The notes under the pieces are model-generated. The model saw only the letters and a program-made list of their open reading frames with translations, was not told the DNA's origin and ran no database searches. Source: Tamarix chinensis (Eukaryota > Streptophyta > Magnoliopsida > Caryophyllales > Tamaricaceae). Taken from it: a stretch of DNA of 64,000 nucleotides. Position numbers and translations under genes: made by a program. The stretch's first letter is position 1. Each line of letters opens with the position of its first letter. Below, in pieces: positions 23,201 to 35,455 of this stretch. The stretch is taken from contig CM060175.1 in assembly GCA_030549775.1 (NCBI GenBank), forward strand, positions 47,551,915-47,615,914, read 5' to 3'.

Positions 23201-26115
23201 TGAAATACCCCAAAATCTTAATTTTAAAATTTATGGCCAAATAAGAATTTAATAGGAAAATTAATTAAATAAATTATTTTATTAAAATAAAAGGGAATTA
23301 ATTAGGACAAATGAAGAAGAAAATAATAAATATTTTAATTAGAAAAAATATTGGGTGTTTTGTTAATTGAAATGAAATTTAGGAAAAATATTTTAAAAAT
23401 CTTAAATTGGCCTAAAAAGGAAATTAAATATTATTTTATTTAAATATTATTATTTTTAAATATCCCAAAATCCTAAAATATCTCAAATACCTCAACCAAC
23501 CTATTTTTCCTTTTTCGTTTTATTTTGTTTCCTTTTTCACCTTCTGTTCCTTTTTCTTTCTTTATCTCTTTTCTTCCTTTTCTTTTTCTCTCTTCTTTCC
23601 GATTTGGGAAAACTCACCCACCGCCCAAACCTCTTCCTTTTCTTTTTTCTTCCTCTTCCTTCTCCATCAGCCTACAACTCCCTCCCCTACCTGTGCCATG
23701 AAATTCTCCACCGACCACATCGCTGACCTTCCATCTCTCCTCTCTCTTCCCTATTGACTCGCATATGGTTCAACCCAACCAACTCTCCTTCCTTCTCCCA
23801 CGCCATTTCTTCCTCCCCGACCAATCACACCTTCCTAGGAACAGGCATGTGCCGGTCAGTGAACCCTAACCTACCTGCTCCTATTCTCCCATTTCCCTTC
23901 TGACCTTATCCCCCTCCAACTAGCCTATAAATACCCCATACGCAGCCCTGATCAAGCTTTTGACTTCACACCCCAAAAAATCCCTCTCGTGCACCACCAA
24001 CCTTTCAGACACTCTTGCTGCCACCGTCGCTCAGTGCCGCCACTTGAGCCACCCATAGCACCACTCCCTGAATCACCCTCTACCAAACTACGCCACCCTT
24101 CGCCCTTGATTAACCTTGCACGAGCCACCCCAGCTATGCAAAGTTTTCTTCCCAAGAAGCCACACTTTCGCCTTCGCTACCCTTTGCAACACCACTTGCC
24201 ACCACTTCTACAGCAACCACCACCTTCTACACCTTCCAAAATTCCTTGCAAACCTTCCTCTACCTCTACCTACCCTCCCTTTTCCTTTCCTCCCTCTCCT
24301 TCTCCCTAACTCTCTCTCCACCACTCTCAACCACCACTACACCACCACCTACGCCACCACCTTTGGCCATGCCACCACCATCATTCTAGCCCTCTCAACT
24401 TGGGCATCCACCACCACCCCAACTTCCACCCTCACTCTCCCTATCCCACCCCAAGCACTCAACTATTTCTTTTTTCTCCCCTTTTTCCTACCACCACCGC
24501 CGGTGCCGCTAGTCACCCCCAACCTTAGGTGGTACCCTAAACCTTTTCAACCCTTAAACCCTAATTATGCAAGATTTATTCATTTTAATTGTATTATAAT
24601 ATTATTAGTATCACTATTATTATTATGTTTGAAATATTCAAACCCTTATATTATCATCATTTTAATTATTACTATTATTACTATTATCCTTAGCAATATT
24701 AGTATTTTGTTAGTGTTACTATTATTATATTATTATTTTATCCTTAACCCTATTATTATTCTTAGCCTTAAAAATATTAGGGTTTCTATTACTAGGAGTA
24801 TTAATATTTCCATTATTATTCATATTGCTATTTTTGCTATAACTAGTGTTAGTACTATTATTATTAGAGAAAATAAAGCTATTAGATTTAATAATATAAA
24901 TATGGCTATAAATATTATTAAAAACCCTATTTTCACTTATAAAGTTTCCTTTAATAATAGTAACCATAATCTTAGAATAAAATAGGAAATAAGAGTATTT
25001 TTGGATAGGAAGAAAACTAATCCTTAGTTTTCCTTCTTATAGGTGAAACCAGTCAAAACCCTGAAGAGGCGTAGGAGCGTACTTCAAGACCGGTGTTATA
25101 CTAGGTAAGGGTGTAGCTAAGGCCTTATGTGTGCTATGTGTTTTATATGCCTTGGATTCCATGTTTAATGATATATTGTGTATCTTTTGCTTTTAGTTTA
25201 ACTATTTTATATGTAACATAGCTTGGAGTTGAGGTATGCTCATGTGTTATCTTATAGCATGTGTTTAATATGTATATGTTGTGGTTATGATGTGATATGT
25301 TGTGGCCCTTTAGGACATGCATGCTACGATATGTAATGTGATGATATAGGGTGAAAGGATGATAAAAGAAAATGGGGAAGTAAGTTGACCAAAGGAAATA
25401 AGTTAACCAAGAGATGTGGCTTTGACCTAAATATTCCATGATCCATGAGTGGATGAATAAAAGGGGACTTTAAATAAAATGAAAGAGTTGGAGAATCTAA
25501 GGTTGCATGGAAGAATCTAAGGTTGTATGGAAGAATATAGGGTTGCATGGGACAATCTAAGGTTGCATGGGACAATATAAGGTTGTATGGAAGAATATAG
25601 GATTTGCATGGGAGAATCTAGGGATTTATATGGGAGAATTTAGGGTTTCACATGGGAGTTTTAGGGTTTTGCATGAAAAACTTTGAGGGTTTGCATGAGA
25701 TAGATGAAGTCTACATGGGGGTAGAATTTACGCATGGAAAGTTAATTTGGGGAGTGAGAAAGGTAATGGAAAATTTTTTTGGGTGATTGGAGGCCTTGGG
25801 AGAAAATAGTATGTAGGATAGTATAAGGGTACATAGGAGACCGAGCTAGGGTTTGGGTGGAAACCCTAATTTGAGAAGGTAGAAAAAAGAAAATAAATGA
25901 GAGTGAGTGGAGTATGAGATGTGAATGGGGGAATAGTCATGAGTGGGGCAAGCATGGGTATCATAGGAAGCAATAGTGGAAGGTAAGAAATGGAGGGGTG
26001 ACATATCAAAAGTAGGATGCTAGGGTTGGCATGGCCAGTTAGGGATTGGTATGGTCACCTAGGGTTTTATGGTCACACGTGTACTTGGGGAGTAAAGTGT
26101 GATGATGAGGGTTGA
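23201..26115 (+). mobile_element. Family L element, 3' truncated
   Basis: Starts TGAAATACCCCAAAATC, close to the TGTAATACCCCAAAAATC of the complete copy at 37428, and follows it through the pyrimidine block (23500-24310), the CCTTAGGTGGT junction (24520), the (ATT)-rich zone and the block GGCCCTTTAGGACATGCATG (about 25304). The match ends just before 26116, where a truncated Athila LTR begins, and its 3' part is not found beyond that Athila element. The pyrimidine block has few CpG sites, suggesting age. A run of five or six ~30-bp GGTTGCATGGAAGAATCTA-like units lies at 25495-25680. Confidence 0.7.
25495..25680 (+). repeat. Short tandem repeat, ~30-bp units
   Basis: Six or so imperfect units of the type AGAATCTAAGGTTGCATGGG inside the truncated L element. 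Confidence 0.7.
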
Positions 26116-26582
26116 ATTGCTTATTTTTGGAGCAAAGCACCTAGCAAGGAAATCTTGGGAGGAGAGTGTATCAACCTAACATGTTTATCGATGTGCATTG
26201 AAGCTATGAGAGCCAAAATCTATGCTAAGATATTCCGAAGAAGACTCAAAAGGGGAGTTCATGGTTGACTATACACCCAGCTGCACAGCTATGCAGCACT
26301 CCCTTGTGTTTGTAGAAGAAAATAGAATCACACGGCCTGCCTGTACCAGATCTGCATGGCCATGCGAAATTTTGAACGGAAAACTTGAGGATAAAAATAT
26401 TACATGGCCAGGTTATATAAAGTCAGAATTTTTAAATTGTTGAGAGCTTAGAAATTACATGGGCAATCCATGCAAGGGTTGTACGGCTGTACAACAACAT
26501 TCTTCCCCACGATCTATGTGCACGACATGGCTGGCATAATAGGGAATTTTGTAGCATGCCTTGGGGACTTCTTAAGGAGGGA

Positions 26583-26623
<41 letters not shown>

Positions 26624-27514
26624 GAATTTTTAGAAGAGTCTGAGACCCCTTATTACCAAGGATAGCTTCATATAAAAGTTTGTTCCTTTAGTTTTAATCT
26701 TTTGGGAGATTCAATTGTGCAATTTATGTACAGTCTGTTTGAATCAACATTGCACTCTTTCAGATTACGGTTATTTCAATCTAATTCTTCTTATTTTTAT
26801 ATATTTCATTATTATTATGCTCATCATACTATTTATTTTTTTTATTTTATTCGCAAGTATGAATGAGCAATCTCCTTTCTACGATTGGACTTAGGTACCA
26901 TTTTACTAATTGATATGATGAAATAAAGTATTATGTCATATGATTGATTCATTGATACTGTTATATATGCTAGATTTAATTTTTATAAAGTGGATTTGAC
27001 AAAATCTAACCTCCATAAATGTAATCTACAACTGAAAGGCTGAGATTACTATAAGAAATTAGCATATTTATGGGAATTTAAGCAATCACAAAAGTAGATG
27101 TGTAATTCTTGGGGACTCTATAATTGGTGATGCTTGATGGGTTTATTTAATTTGTGAGTCACGAAAGTAGTCGGTATATTAGATTAAATACATTCTTAGA
27201 CCTTAAAGTAGGCTAATGAATATGATTTGATCAATTATCCATAATTAGTGACTTAATCTACGGTATAAGTATTGTTTCATTGTTGATTATTAATCTGGAG
27301 ACTGAAGTTCGATCCTAAGTTTCATTCTTATTGTTTAGTATCCACAAGTTGGAAAGCTTTTCGTAATTATTCTTTTCATCAGAATGCATACCTCCACTTT
27401 TTGTAGATTTAGATAGTTAAAGTAGTAAAGAAGTGTAATTAATTACGAAGTCTTTGCTGAATGTGACCTTAAAATGCTATAAAGAATCCGCGCACTTGCG
27501 GAAATAGCACAACA
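26116..27514 (+). repeat. Athila 5' LTR, left end missing
   Basis: Matches the 3' LTR from ATTGCTTATTTTTRGAGCAA (26116 = 37100) to the CACAACA end (27514 = 43721). The 3' LTR extends about 170 bases further left, to TGATAAAGGG at 36931, so this copy has lost its U3 start. A (GA)n run (26578-26623) is expanded relative to the 3' LTR. Confidence 0.8.
26578..26623. repeat. (GA)n microsatellite
   Basis: GA dinucleotide run inside the 5' LTR. The 3' LTR keeps only GGAGAGAGAAAGGA at this point. Confidence 0.9.
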
Positions 27515-27518
27515 AGTT

Positions 27519-27537
27519 TTTGGCGCCATTGCTGGGG
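27519..27537 (+). promoter_or_regulatory. Primer binding site, tRNA-Asp type
   Basis: TTTGGCGCCATTGCTGGGGA follows the 5' LTR after four bases. It is close to the complement of the 3' end of plant tRNA-Asp(GUC), TGGCGCCGTTGCCGGGGA, with two transitions. Athila elements commonly use this primer. Confidence 0.8.
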
Positions 27538-27773
27538 ACTTTAGCTAATTGATATTTTGTACTTTGTTATTTTGGCTAGACTAAATCCTTTAATTGCCTT
27601 CTATTCTTTACCTTCACTAGTTGATTGTTTTGTTGTATTCATTTTCAGGAACCTTTTATGCAATGATCCTTTCGACTTGGGCCCCCAAGAGAGCTTGACT
27701 CTATGATCGAACGAATGTTAACTAGCTTGTGGTGGTGGATAATTGAGATAAAAGCAAGTGTGAGTTCAGACAC

Positions 27774-29000
27774 CATGGCTGAAACTAATGGAGATGAGGA
27801 GTAGCATCACTCTTTTAAAAAGTTTGCATCTCTAAATGCATACAGGTTGGAATCGAGCATCCAAAAGCCAAATGTAGGTGCTAACAAGTTTGAGCTCAAA
27901 CCTGCGTTGCTCAATATAGTTCAGTAGAATCAATTCAGTGGTAGCCCAATGGAGGACCCTAACTTACACATTTCTATTTTTCTTGAGTATTGCGACACCT
28001 TGAAGATGAACGGAGTGTCGGATGAAGCAATCAAGCTTTAGTTATTTTTGTTCTCATTGCGGGGCAAAGCAAGGGCTTGGTTGCAATCACTTCCCCCTAG
28101 GTCCATTACCACTTGGGATCAACTTTATCGAGCCTTCCTCAACAAATAATTTCCACCATCTAAAATAGTTCAATTAAGAAACCTGATTACGAGCTTCAGC
28201 CAAAACGACGGTGAATCACTCTATGATGCATGGGAGTGCTACAAAGACATGTTGTAAATGTGTTCACATCATGGGTTAGAAGAATGCTTGTTGGTCCGTA
28301 TGTTTTATAATAGCTTACATTACAACACCAGGTTGACTTTGGATGCAGCAGTAGGAGGCATCCTCATGAAAGTATACCAGAAGCCAAGCAACTAATTGAA
28401 GATATGGCTCAGAATCATTACCAATGATTAGGTGAGCGCTCTGCAACCAAGAAGAGTGGCAGGTATGGCATTGATACTCTGGATCGTCTTTCTTCATGAG
28501 CTAATGCATTAATTTAGAAATTTGATAAACTAAGTGTTAAAGATTAACAACCCCCTACTGTTTATGAGATTTGTGGCATTACAGGACACTCATCAGCATA
28601 ATGTCAATCGGTTACTCCTCCACCCCCTGAAGCAACCTTAGCTGACCATGTTAACTATGTCAATAACTTCAACCAAAAGGGAGATCCATTTGCCCCCATC
28701 TACTACCCTAGATGGCGCAACCATCCAAACCTATCTTACAAGAATCCACCTCATAACCCCTTCCCTCAGTCAAGTTTTAAGCCTCTAGGTTTCCAAAACC
28801 TTAGACCACCATTCTTATCTCCTCCCAAGTTAAATCTTGAGTTGATGATGGAGGACTTCATATCCTCTCAAAATAAACGAAGTGAGGATTTAAATAATTC
28901 ATTCAAAAGCTTAAACTCTAAGGTAGAATCCCTAGCCACCCATAATAAAATGCTAGAAAATCAAATCATCCAAGTGGCTCAACAATCGGGATCTTCCTCT
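27774..29000 (+). pseudogene. Athila gag pseudogene
   Basis: Capsid/nucleocapsid precursor. The start MAETNGDEE is followed at once by a stop. The retrotransposon gag domain is clear further on: LRGKARAWLQSLPPRSITTW, then FPPSKIVQLRNLITSFSQND, then SLYDAWECYKDML and MFYNSLHYNTRLTLDAAVGG. Many stops and at least one frameshift break it, and the zinc-knuckle end is not readable. Known role: packages element RNA into virus-like particles. Assignment to the plant gag family (PF03732-type) is by motif. Confidence 0.85.
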
Positions 29001-29288
29001 TGATCCACTGGAATACTTCCTAGATAGGTAGAGAAAAATGCTAAGGGATATGTTAATGCCATTGGCCTTCGAAGTAGAAAAGAGTTGGAGGGCACTATTT
29101 TATAAAAGGAAATAGAGGAGGAAAGTAGAGGAGTTGAAGAGGAAGTGGAAACACAAAGAGAAGACACATAGGTTGAAAATGAGACCATCTTAGGTAAAGA
29201 TAACAAGGTAGAAAGGTATGTCCCTCCACCACCATATAAACCTCCCCTACCTTTCCCTCAATGATAAGCAAAAGCGAGATTAGAAAAA

Positions 29289-30242
29289 TAGTTTGGAAGT
29301 TTTGTAGAAATTCTAAAGAAATTGCAAATCAATATTCCATTTGTGGAAGCCATATCACACATGCCTGCCTATGCCAAAATTTTGAATGAAATCATTTATA
29401 ATAAAAGATGGTTAGAAGAGTATGAGATGGTAGCACTAATGCAAGAATGTAGTGATATTATTCAAAACAAACTTACACCTAAGCTTAAAGATCCCGACTC
29501 ATTCTTTATTCCCTGCACTATTAGTGACATGTCCATTAATCATGCACTTTGTGATCTTGGAGCTAGTGTTATTCTAATGCCTCTTTCTATTTGTAAGAAG
29601 GTACAGATGGGAGGTTTGAAGCCTACCACCATCTACCTTCAACTAATAGATCAATCGGTAAAACACCAAGTAGGTATATTAGAAGATGTACCTATCCAGG
29701 TCGATAAGTTTTATGTTCCAATTGATTTCATTATTTTATAAATAGAGGAAGATGCTCAAATTCTAATTATTTTGGGAAGACCTTTCATAGATACTGCAAG
29801 AGTAGTGATAGGTGTGAAGAATGAAAAAATCTCCCTCAACATTAGGGAAGAGAAAGTAGATTTCAATTTACCTGTCATAGTGAAATTTACATTAATTGAT
29901 GATACTTGTTGTAGGATCGATATGGTGGATAGGATGATTCAAGAAGATCTTACTAATTTGATCTCAGAAGATCCACTAGAGAAATTTTTAATGAGGGATG
30001 AACTAATCCACAAAGGTGATGAAGAAGCAGATGCTTATACTGCCATACTCGGAGAGGATCATGCTTATGCAAAACAATTAGGTATAGTGACCCCGATTGG
30101 AAGAGAATTGTATGGCTCATCTTGTATGGGAAAATTTACACCAAAGGTAGAGAAAAAACCTCTCCCTTCCTCTCTTAGGTATGAATTTCTAGACTCAAAA
30201 GGTAAATATCCCGTCATTGTAAATGCTAGCCTGAATAAATAA
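29289..30242 (+). pseudogene. Athila protease region
   Basis: Two open stretches (29322-29741 and 29772-30242) are separated by a single stop codon at 29739. The first holds the aspartic protease active site as ALCDLGASVILMPLSICKKV, where the usual Athila form is DLGASI. The next has ILGRPFIDTARVVIGV, the conserved LGRPFL segment. This enzyme normally cleaves the polyprotein. The segment before 29322 (around LEIPFVEAI-type text) belongs to the same linker between gag and protease. Confidence 0.85.
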
Positions 30243-30403
30243 GAAGTTAAAAATTACTTAAAGTTCTTAGGCTTCACAAATATGCTATAAGATATTATAT
30301 TGAAGACATAAAAGGCATAAATCCTTCATTTTGCATGCATCGTATTTTATTAGAACAAGGACATAAGTCCTCCATTGAGCATCAAAGATAGTTAAACCCA
30401 AAC

Positions 30404-31366
30404 ATGAAGGAGTTTGTGAAAAAGGAAGTGCTTAAGCTCCTAGATGCAAGAATCATTTACCCTATCTCAGATAGTGAGTGGGTAAGCCAAGTTCAGGTTG
30501 TACCTAAGAAAGGGGGCATGACTATCATAAGAAATGAGAAAAATGAACTAATTTCTACAAGAACAATCATCGGGTGGTACATGTGTATTGACTATAGGAA
30601 GTTAAATAAAGCCACTCGAAAAGATCATTTCCCCCTTCCTTTTATCGATCAAATTTTGGAAAGATTAGCTAGGCACTCTTATTTCTGCTACCTAGATGGG
30701 TACTCGGGATTCTCTCAAATCCCTATCCACCCCAATTATTAAGAAAAGACAAATTTTACATGCCAATAAGGTACTTTTGCTTATAGGAGAATGCCATTTG
30801 GTTTGTGTAATGCCCTAGCCACTTTTCAACATTGTATAATGTCCATATTCTCTAATTTTATTGAAAATATTATGGAAGTATTTATGGATTATTTCTCTGT
30901 TTATGGCACCACCTTTGATAAATGACTCAATAATCTTACTAAGGTCTTAAAACGATGTAAAGAGGTGAACCTTGTTCTTAACGAGAAAAAGTGCCATTTT
31001 ATGGTACAAGAGGGAATTGTTCTGGGTCACTTAATCTCCAATAGGGGTATTGAAGTTGATAGGGAAAAAATTGACATTATTGATAAGATGCCTCCCCCAA
31101 CTAATGTCAAAGGTGTTCGGAGTTTTCTAGGCCATGCTGGATTCTATAGGAGGTTTATAAAATATTTCTCAACAATTGCTAAGCCTCTAACCTACCTCCT
31201 CATCAAGGATACACCTTTTACAGTTGATCAATCTTGTTTGAATACTTTTAGTAGGTTAAAGGAATCATTAACCACTACCCCGGTTATGAGACCCCCCGAT
31301 TGGATCCTTCTTTTCAAGGTAATGTGCGACGCTAGTGACTATGCCATTAGGGTTGTTCTTGGATAA
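30404..31366 (+). pseudogene. Athila reverse transcriptase pseudogene
   Basis: RT core with CIDYRKLNKATRKDHFPLPF, then FCYLDGYSGFSQIPIHP, a stop near 30740, YRRMPFGLCNALATFQ, and the catalytic box as VFMDYFSVYG. The usual form there is FMDDFSVFG, so the second metal-binding aspartate is replaced by tyrosine. A further stop (30925) precedes the thumb and connection, with GHLISNRGIEVDREKI and VRSFLGHAGFYRRFIKYFS. The enzyme would copy element RNA to DNA; this copy cannot. Confidence 0.9.
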
Positions 31367-31873
31367 ATGAAGGATGGAAAATTGTATGCTATATACTATG
31401 TCAGAAGGACTTTGGATGATGCACAAATGAATTATGCTACAACTAAAAAGGAACTCCCAACTGTGGTGTTTTCCTTAGAAAAATTTAGATCTTATCTTTT
31501 CGGATCGAGAGTCCTTATGTTCACCAATCATGCAACTCTTAGGCATCTCTTGGCAAAGAAAGATGCAAAACTAAGACTGATTAGGTAGATCATCCTCTTA
31601 CAAGAATTTGATTTGGAGATCAAAGACCAGAATGGTGTTGAAAATATACTAGTGGATCATCTTTCCAGGCTGAGGCAAGAGATGCATGAAGAAGAAAAGG
31701 ATGAATGTCTTATCGATGATTCATTCCCTGATGACAATCTCTTTACTGTAGAGAGTCTCCAAGCCCCATGGTTCGTAGATCTTGTCAATTATATTGTTTG
31801 CGGAGTATTACCTGAGGACCTATCTTATCAACAACAAAAGAAATTCCTTTGTGACATCAAACATTATTTCTAG
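31367..31873 (+). pseudogene. Athila RNase H and linker
   Basis: Follows the RT after one stop. MCDASDYAIRVVLG at the end of the preceding frame holds the first RNase H aspartate. Then come ARRTLDDAQ-like text (YYVRRTLDDAQMNYATTKKE), LEKFRSYLFGSRVLMFTNHA and ATLRHLLAKKDAKLRLIR. After another stop, LEIKDQNGVENILVDHLSRL is the usual end of the domain. RNase H degrades the RNA strand during reverse transcription. Confidence 0.85.
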
Positions 31874-33054
31874 GATGATCCTTGTCTTTACAAGCATTGT
31901 ACAAATGAAGTTTTTTAGTGATGCATTCCAGAAGATAAAATTTTTGATATCATTACCCATTTTCATTCATCACCATATGGCAATCATATTAATACCTTTA
32001 AGACAGCCGCAAGGGTACTTCGTGTAGGGTTCTGTTGGCTAATGCTCTTTAAAGATGTGAGGAGTTTTGTACTGGCATATGATCACTACTAAAGAACTAG
32101 GAATATCTCGTGATGGAATAAGGTGCTCCTGAATAAATTTTTTGAGGTTGATCTATTCGACGTATGAGGGATTGATTTCATAGGACTGTTTCCTTCATCT
32201 CACAACAATAAGTATATATTGGTCACTGTGGATTATGTTTCAAAATGGGCAAAGGTGCTAGTGTCTCCAACAAATGACGTAAAGGTAATCATTAAGCTTT
32301 TTAAGAAGATTATTTTCCCCCATTTTGGAGTTCCGAAGGCTGTGATTAGTGATGGAGGATCCCACTTTGCTAACAAGGTCTTAAGCAAGCTATTAAGGAA
32401 ATATGGTGTAGCTCACAAAGTGGTCATTCCATATCATGCTCAAATAAGTGGTCAAGTGGAGATTACTAACAGAGAAATAAAAGGGATTTTGGAAAAGGCC
32501 GTATCTAAGTCAAAGAAAGACTAGTCCTTTGGCTAGATGACATTCTTTGGGCCTACTAGACAACCTATAAGACCTTTATCGGCACCATGCCATTCTATTT
32601 GGTATACAAAAAATCATGTCTTCTACCTGTTGAGGTCAAACACAAGGCATATTAGGGCATAAAGACTATTCATCGAGGTTTGAAGGAAGTAGGCAAGCGG
32701 AGAATGCTTCAACTCAATAAACTTGATGAGTTGCGGTTAGATGCATATGAAAATGCCAAAATATATAAGGAAAGAACAAAAAGGTGGCATGAATGACATA
32801 TTCTCCAAAAATAATTCAAGGAAGGAGAGCTAGTACTCCTATTCAAATCCTGTTTGAAGCGCGTTCCAAGAAAACTGCGATCAAGGTGGTTAGGTCCATA
32901 CTAAATCTTAAAGTATATCCTTATGGGGCAGTGGAAGTTTGGACTGAACCTATATGAAGGTTCAAAGTCAATGGGCAATGTTTAAAACATTATGTTGTCG
33001 GCTCTCTAGTTGAGAAATTGGGCTCCATAGCCCTTCTTGAGGTACCTTCCATTT
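31874..33054 (+). pseudogene. Athila integrase pseudogene
   Basis: The zinc-binding part is eroded (GFCWLMLFKDVRSFVLAYD keeps the framework but has lost cysteines). The catalytic core is better kept: GIDFIGLFPSSHNNKYILVT with the first D, VISDGGSHFANK with the second D, and SGQVEITNREIKGILEKAV with the E. Stops and a frameshift occur at the edges. The tail ends near 33054 with LMTLNKHFRGGNPCFM. Integrase inserts the cDNA and makes the 5-bp target duplication. Confidence 0.85.
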
Positions 33055-34170
33055 GAAAAACATAGAGGCCGAGCTAATGACCCTAAACAAGCACTTTAGG
33101 GGAGGCAACCCATGTTTCATGTTTTCCTTTGTTATGTTTCTTTTGTTTGTGTGTTTCTTTTGTTTTGTGTTGTTTCCTTTTCTTTTATTTCCTTTGTTAT
33201 CTTTGTTTTTCTTTTTGTGTTGCAGCTTTTTGGCAGGAAAGATTGCTTATCAAAGCTATCCAATGGATAATAGGAGGATATAATGCATTAAATAACAAAA
33301 AGGAGCAAGAGAAATGAAGTATCAGGGTTGCACTGCCTAAGCACGATCTACCGCACGGCCGTGCATAACCCTGTCACTGAAAAATGGAGAAAACCTGAGA
33401 GCAAAAATTTTGCATGGTCTTGCCATGCCAATCCATAAACTATCAGGTTGAGAGGCAAATTTTTGCACCGTCTGCCCGTGCACACCCATTTCCATTGGAG
33501 CACGGCCTGCCCGAGAAAATGGTGCATAGCTGTGCAACCCCGTCTGTCCATAAATACGTAAGCCCGTGACCTCTTCTTTTTCTCTCTCTCATTATCCCAT
33601 CCTCTCCTTTTCGAACCCTACCCTTTCCAACCTCTTCCTCTTCCTCTTTCCTCCCAAATCTTCCCAACCAACACCATTCACACCACTTCCACCACCATCA
33701 ACCTCTTCACAACTTGATTCCACCTCTGCACAACCAGGCAGTGCACATCTTGCACACCTTTTTTTCCACCCTTTTTCCTTAGTTGTGTAGAACAAACCAC
33801 CACACCTTTGCACACCACCCTTTTCACCACCTATTTCACTTGCACAAACAACACTTTCACCACCACTTAATCAACCTTTTACCACCATCACTTGCACACC
33901 TTGCCTATGCAGACCTCTATTTCTTTTTTATTTTGCACCACCTACCTATGCACCACCACACACCACTCATCCTACTCACTATTTTTGCATCGGTTTTGCA
34001 AACAGGCATTTTTCTCAATTTGGTTTTTCATTTCCTAGTTCCATTCTTTATGCTTTTGATTCTTCTATTATTCTTGCTCAATTTCCACTTTATATTTTCC
34101 CATCTTAATTACAAATTGTGATCTACTCAAACTATTTTCTAACGCTTTGATTTTGTAGATAAAAGTAACA
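33055..34170 (+). other. Athila spacer between integrase and ORF-1
   Basis: Non-coding spacer, T-rich then C-rich, with a duplicated GCACGGCC/GTGCA-type motif at 33340-33540 also seen in the LTRs (26330 and 37310). Open frames here on both strands are low-complexity. Confidence 0.5.
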
Positions 34171-35455
34171 ATGGCCCCTAAAAAATGATCAAAATCAACC
34201 CAGGAGGAAGGTGAGTCCTCTTCACTGCAGCCATACCAATTAAAAGGGTGAGGTAAGGCTGCAAATACACAACCCTCAAATCCTTATGATATTACGTTTG
34301 ATGACCCTGATGACAAGGATGTCTATAAAGGACTAGTGAATCAGAACATTACCCTAACTTGATTCGTTGATTGGGATTGTCTCCAAGCGCAAGGGCTAAA
34401 GGAGGATGTTGTGTATTTTCTTTCTTGTAGTGGTATTTACCATTTCTTTTCCGATGCATTTCCTATGAGCTCACACTTAAGTTCCTTTGTTCCTTTATTA
34501 TTGATTGTTCCGACGAGTCCATCATGTTTCAGCTATTTAATAAACCTCATCAAATGTTCTTGTTGAGGTTCTCATCATTGCTTTGCTTGCCCTCTTATGG
34601 TCGGTGACTTTTTGAGGGCTCCGAAATATGGGATCCTCAAGATTTTTGGTGAGAAATCGCCTTACCTAAGAAAGGATGTCCCCCTAAGCCATACAGTGAA
34701 CACCACGCAAAGGCCACCCTAATTTACAATCCAAAGGCTTTTAACCAGCTCAATTTTCAACCGAGGGGAGAGCTAGGGAAATGTACGAAAGTTGGAGCTC
34801 TTCGCTCTGTGTTGTATCCTCTAGGATAGTGCCCTCGATGCCACATCTTATGTTGCTGACTATCTTAGTACGGTGAGTGCCAATCTCACCAGTGATATTG
34901 TCATAGGTAGTATCATCACGTGCATTGCCACTAGGCTCGATTATAGCCTAGATGACATCCATGAGAATTTCCTGCCAACCTACCTCGGTTTGGCAACCTG
35001 CACAAATATAAAGTTAATTATGTAGGATAGGTGTCAATGCAAATTGTATTATAACGAGGAGGTGTGGTACCGGCTTCCCAACCCCATCTTCACTACTCTC
35101 ATAGGGAATGGGTGCGCCAATTGGTTACCCTCTCCTCATATGCCACACCCAAGTCAGGTAATGCCACCTCCCTTGAATGAAAACCCTGACATCCTAGAAG
35201 AAGGCCTTCGTTTACCATTACTTACTCTTCCAACGCCTCCTTCATTTGGTACCGATTTCAGCCCTTCTTCCTCATGCACTTCTTAGTATGCTCATTTCCA
35301 ACACATCAATGATTAATTCGATATGTTGGATGCCTAAGTTGCTAGTATCAGGGAGGTTGTTACTCCCATAAACCAAATGAACTCCATAATACATCAAATG
35401 TATCAATAGAATTTGGAGCACTGCTACCCACCTCCACCACTACCCTAGTGATTGA
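34171..35455 (+). pseudogene. Athila ORF-1 family (post-integrase ORF) pseudogene
   Basis: Starts MAPKK then a stop. Later DITFDDPDDKDVYKGLV, FVDWDCLQAQGLKEDVVYFL and GIYHFFSDAFPMSSHLSSF match the plant Athila ORF-1 family (PF03078-type), which lies between integrase and the 3' LTR in this lineage and has sometimes been called envelope-like. Its true role is not established. Several stops and frameshifts occur. An open stretch at 35044-35286 holds the proline-rich C-terminal part. Its presence is the best evidence for the Athila clade. Confidence 0.8.

Noticed and set aside
24116..24985. 289-codon plus-strand ORF
   Set aside because: Runs from a pyrimidine block into ATT/ATA triplets (Ile/Asn/Thr-rich). 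It sits in a truncated family L element and is not conserved in the complete copies.
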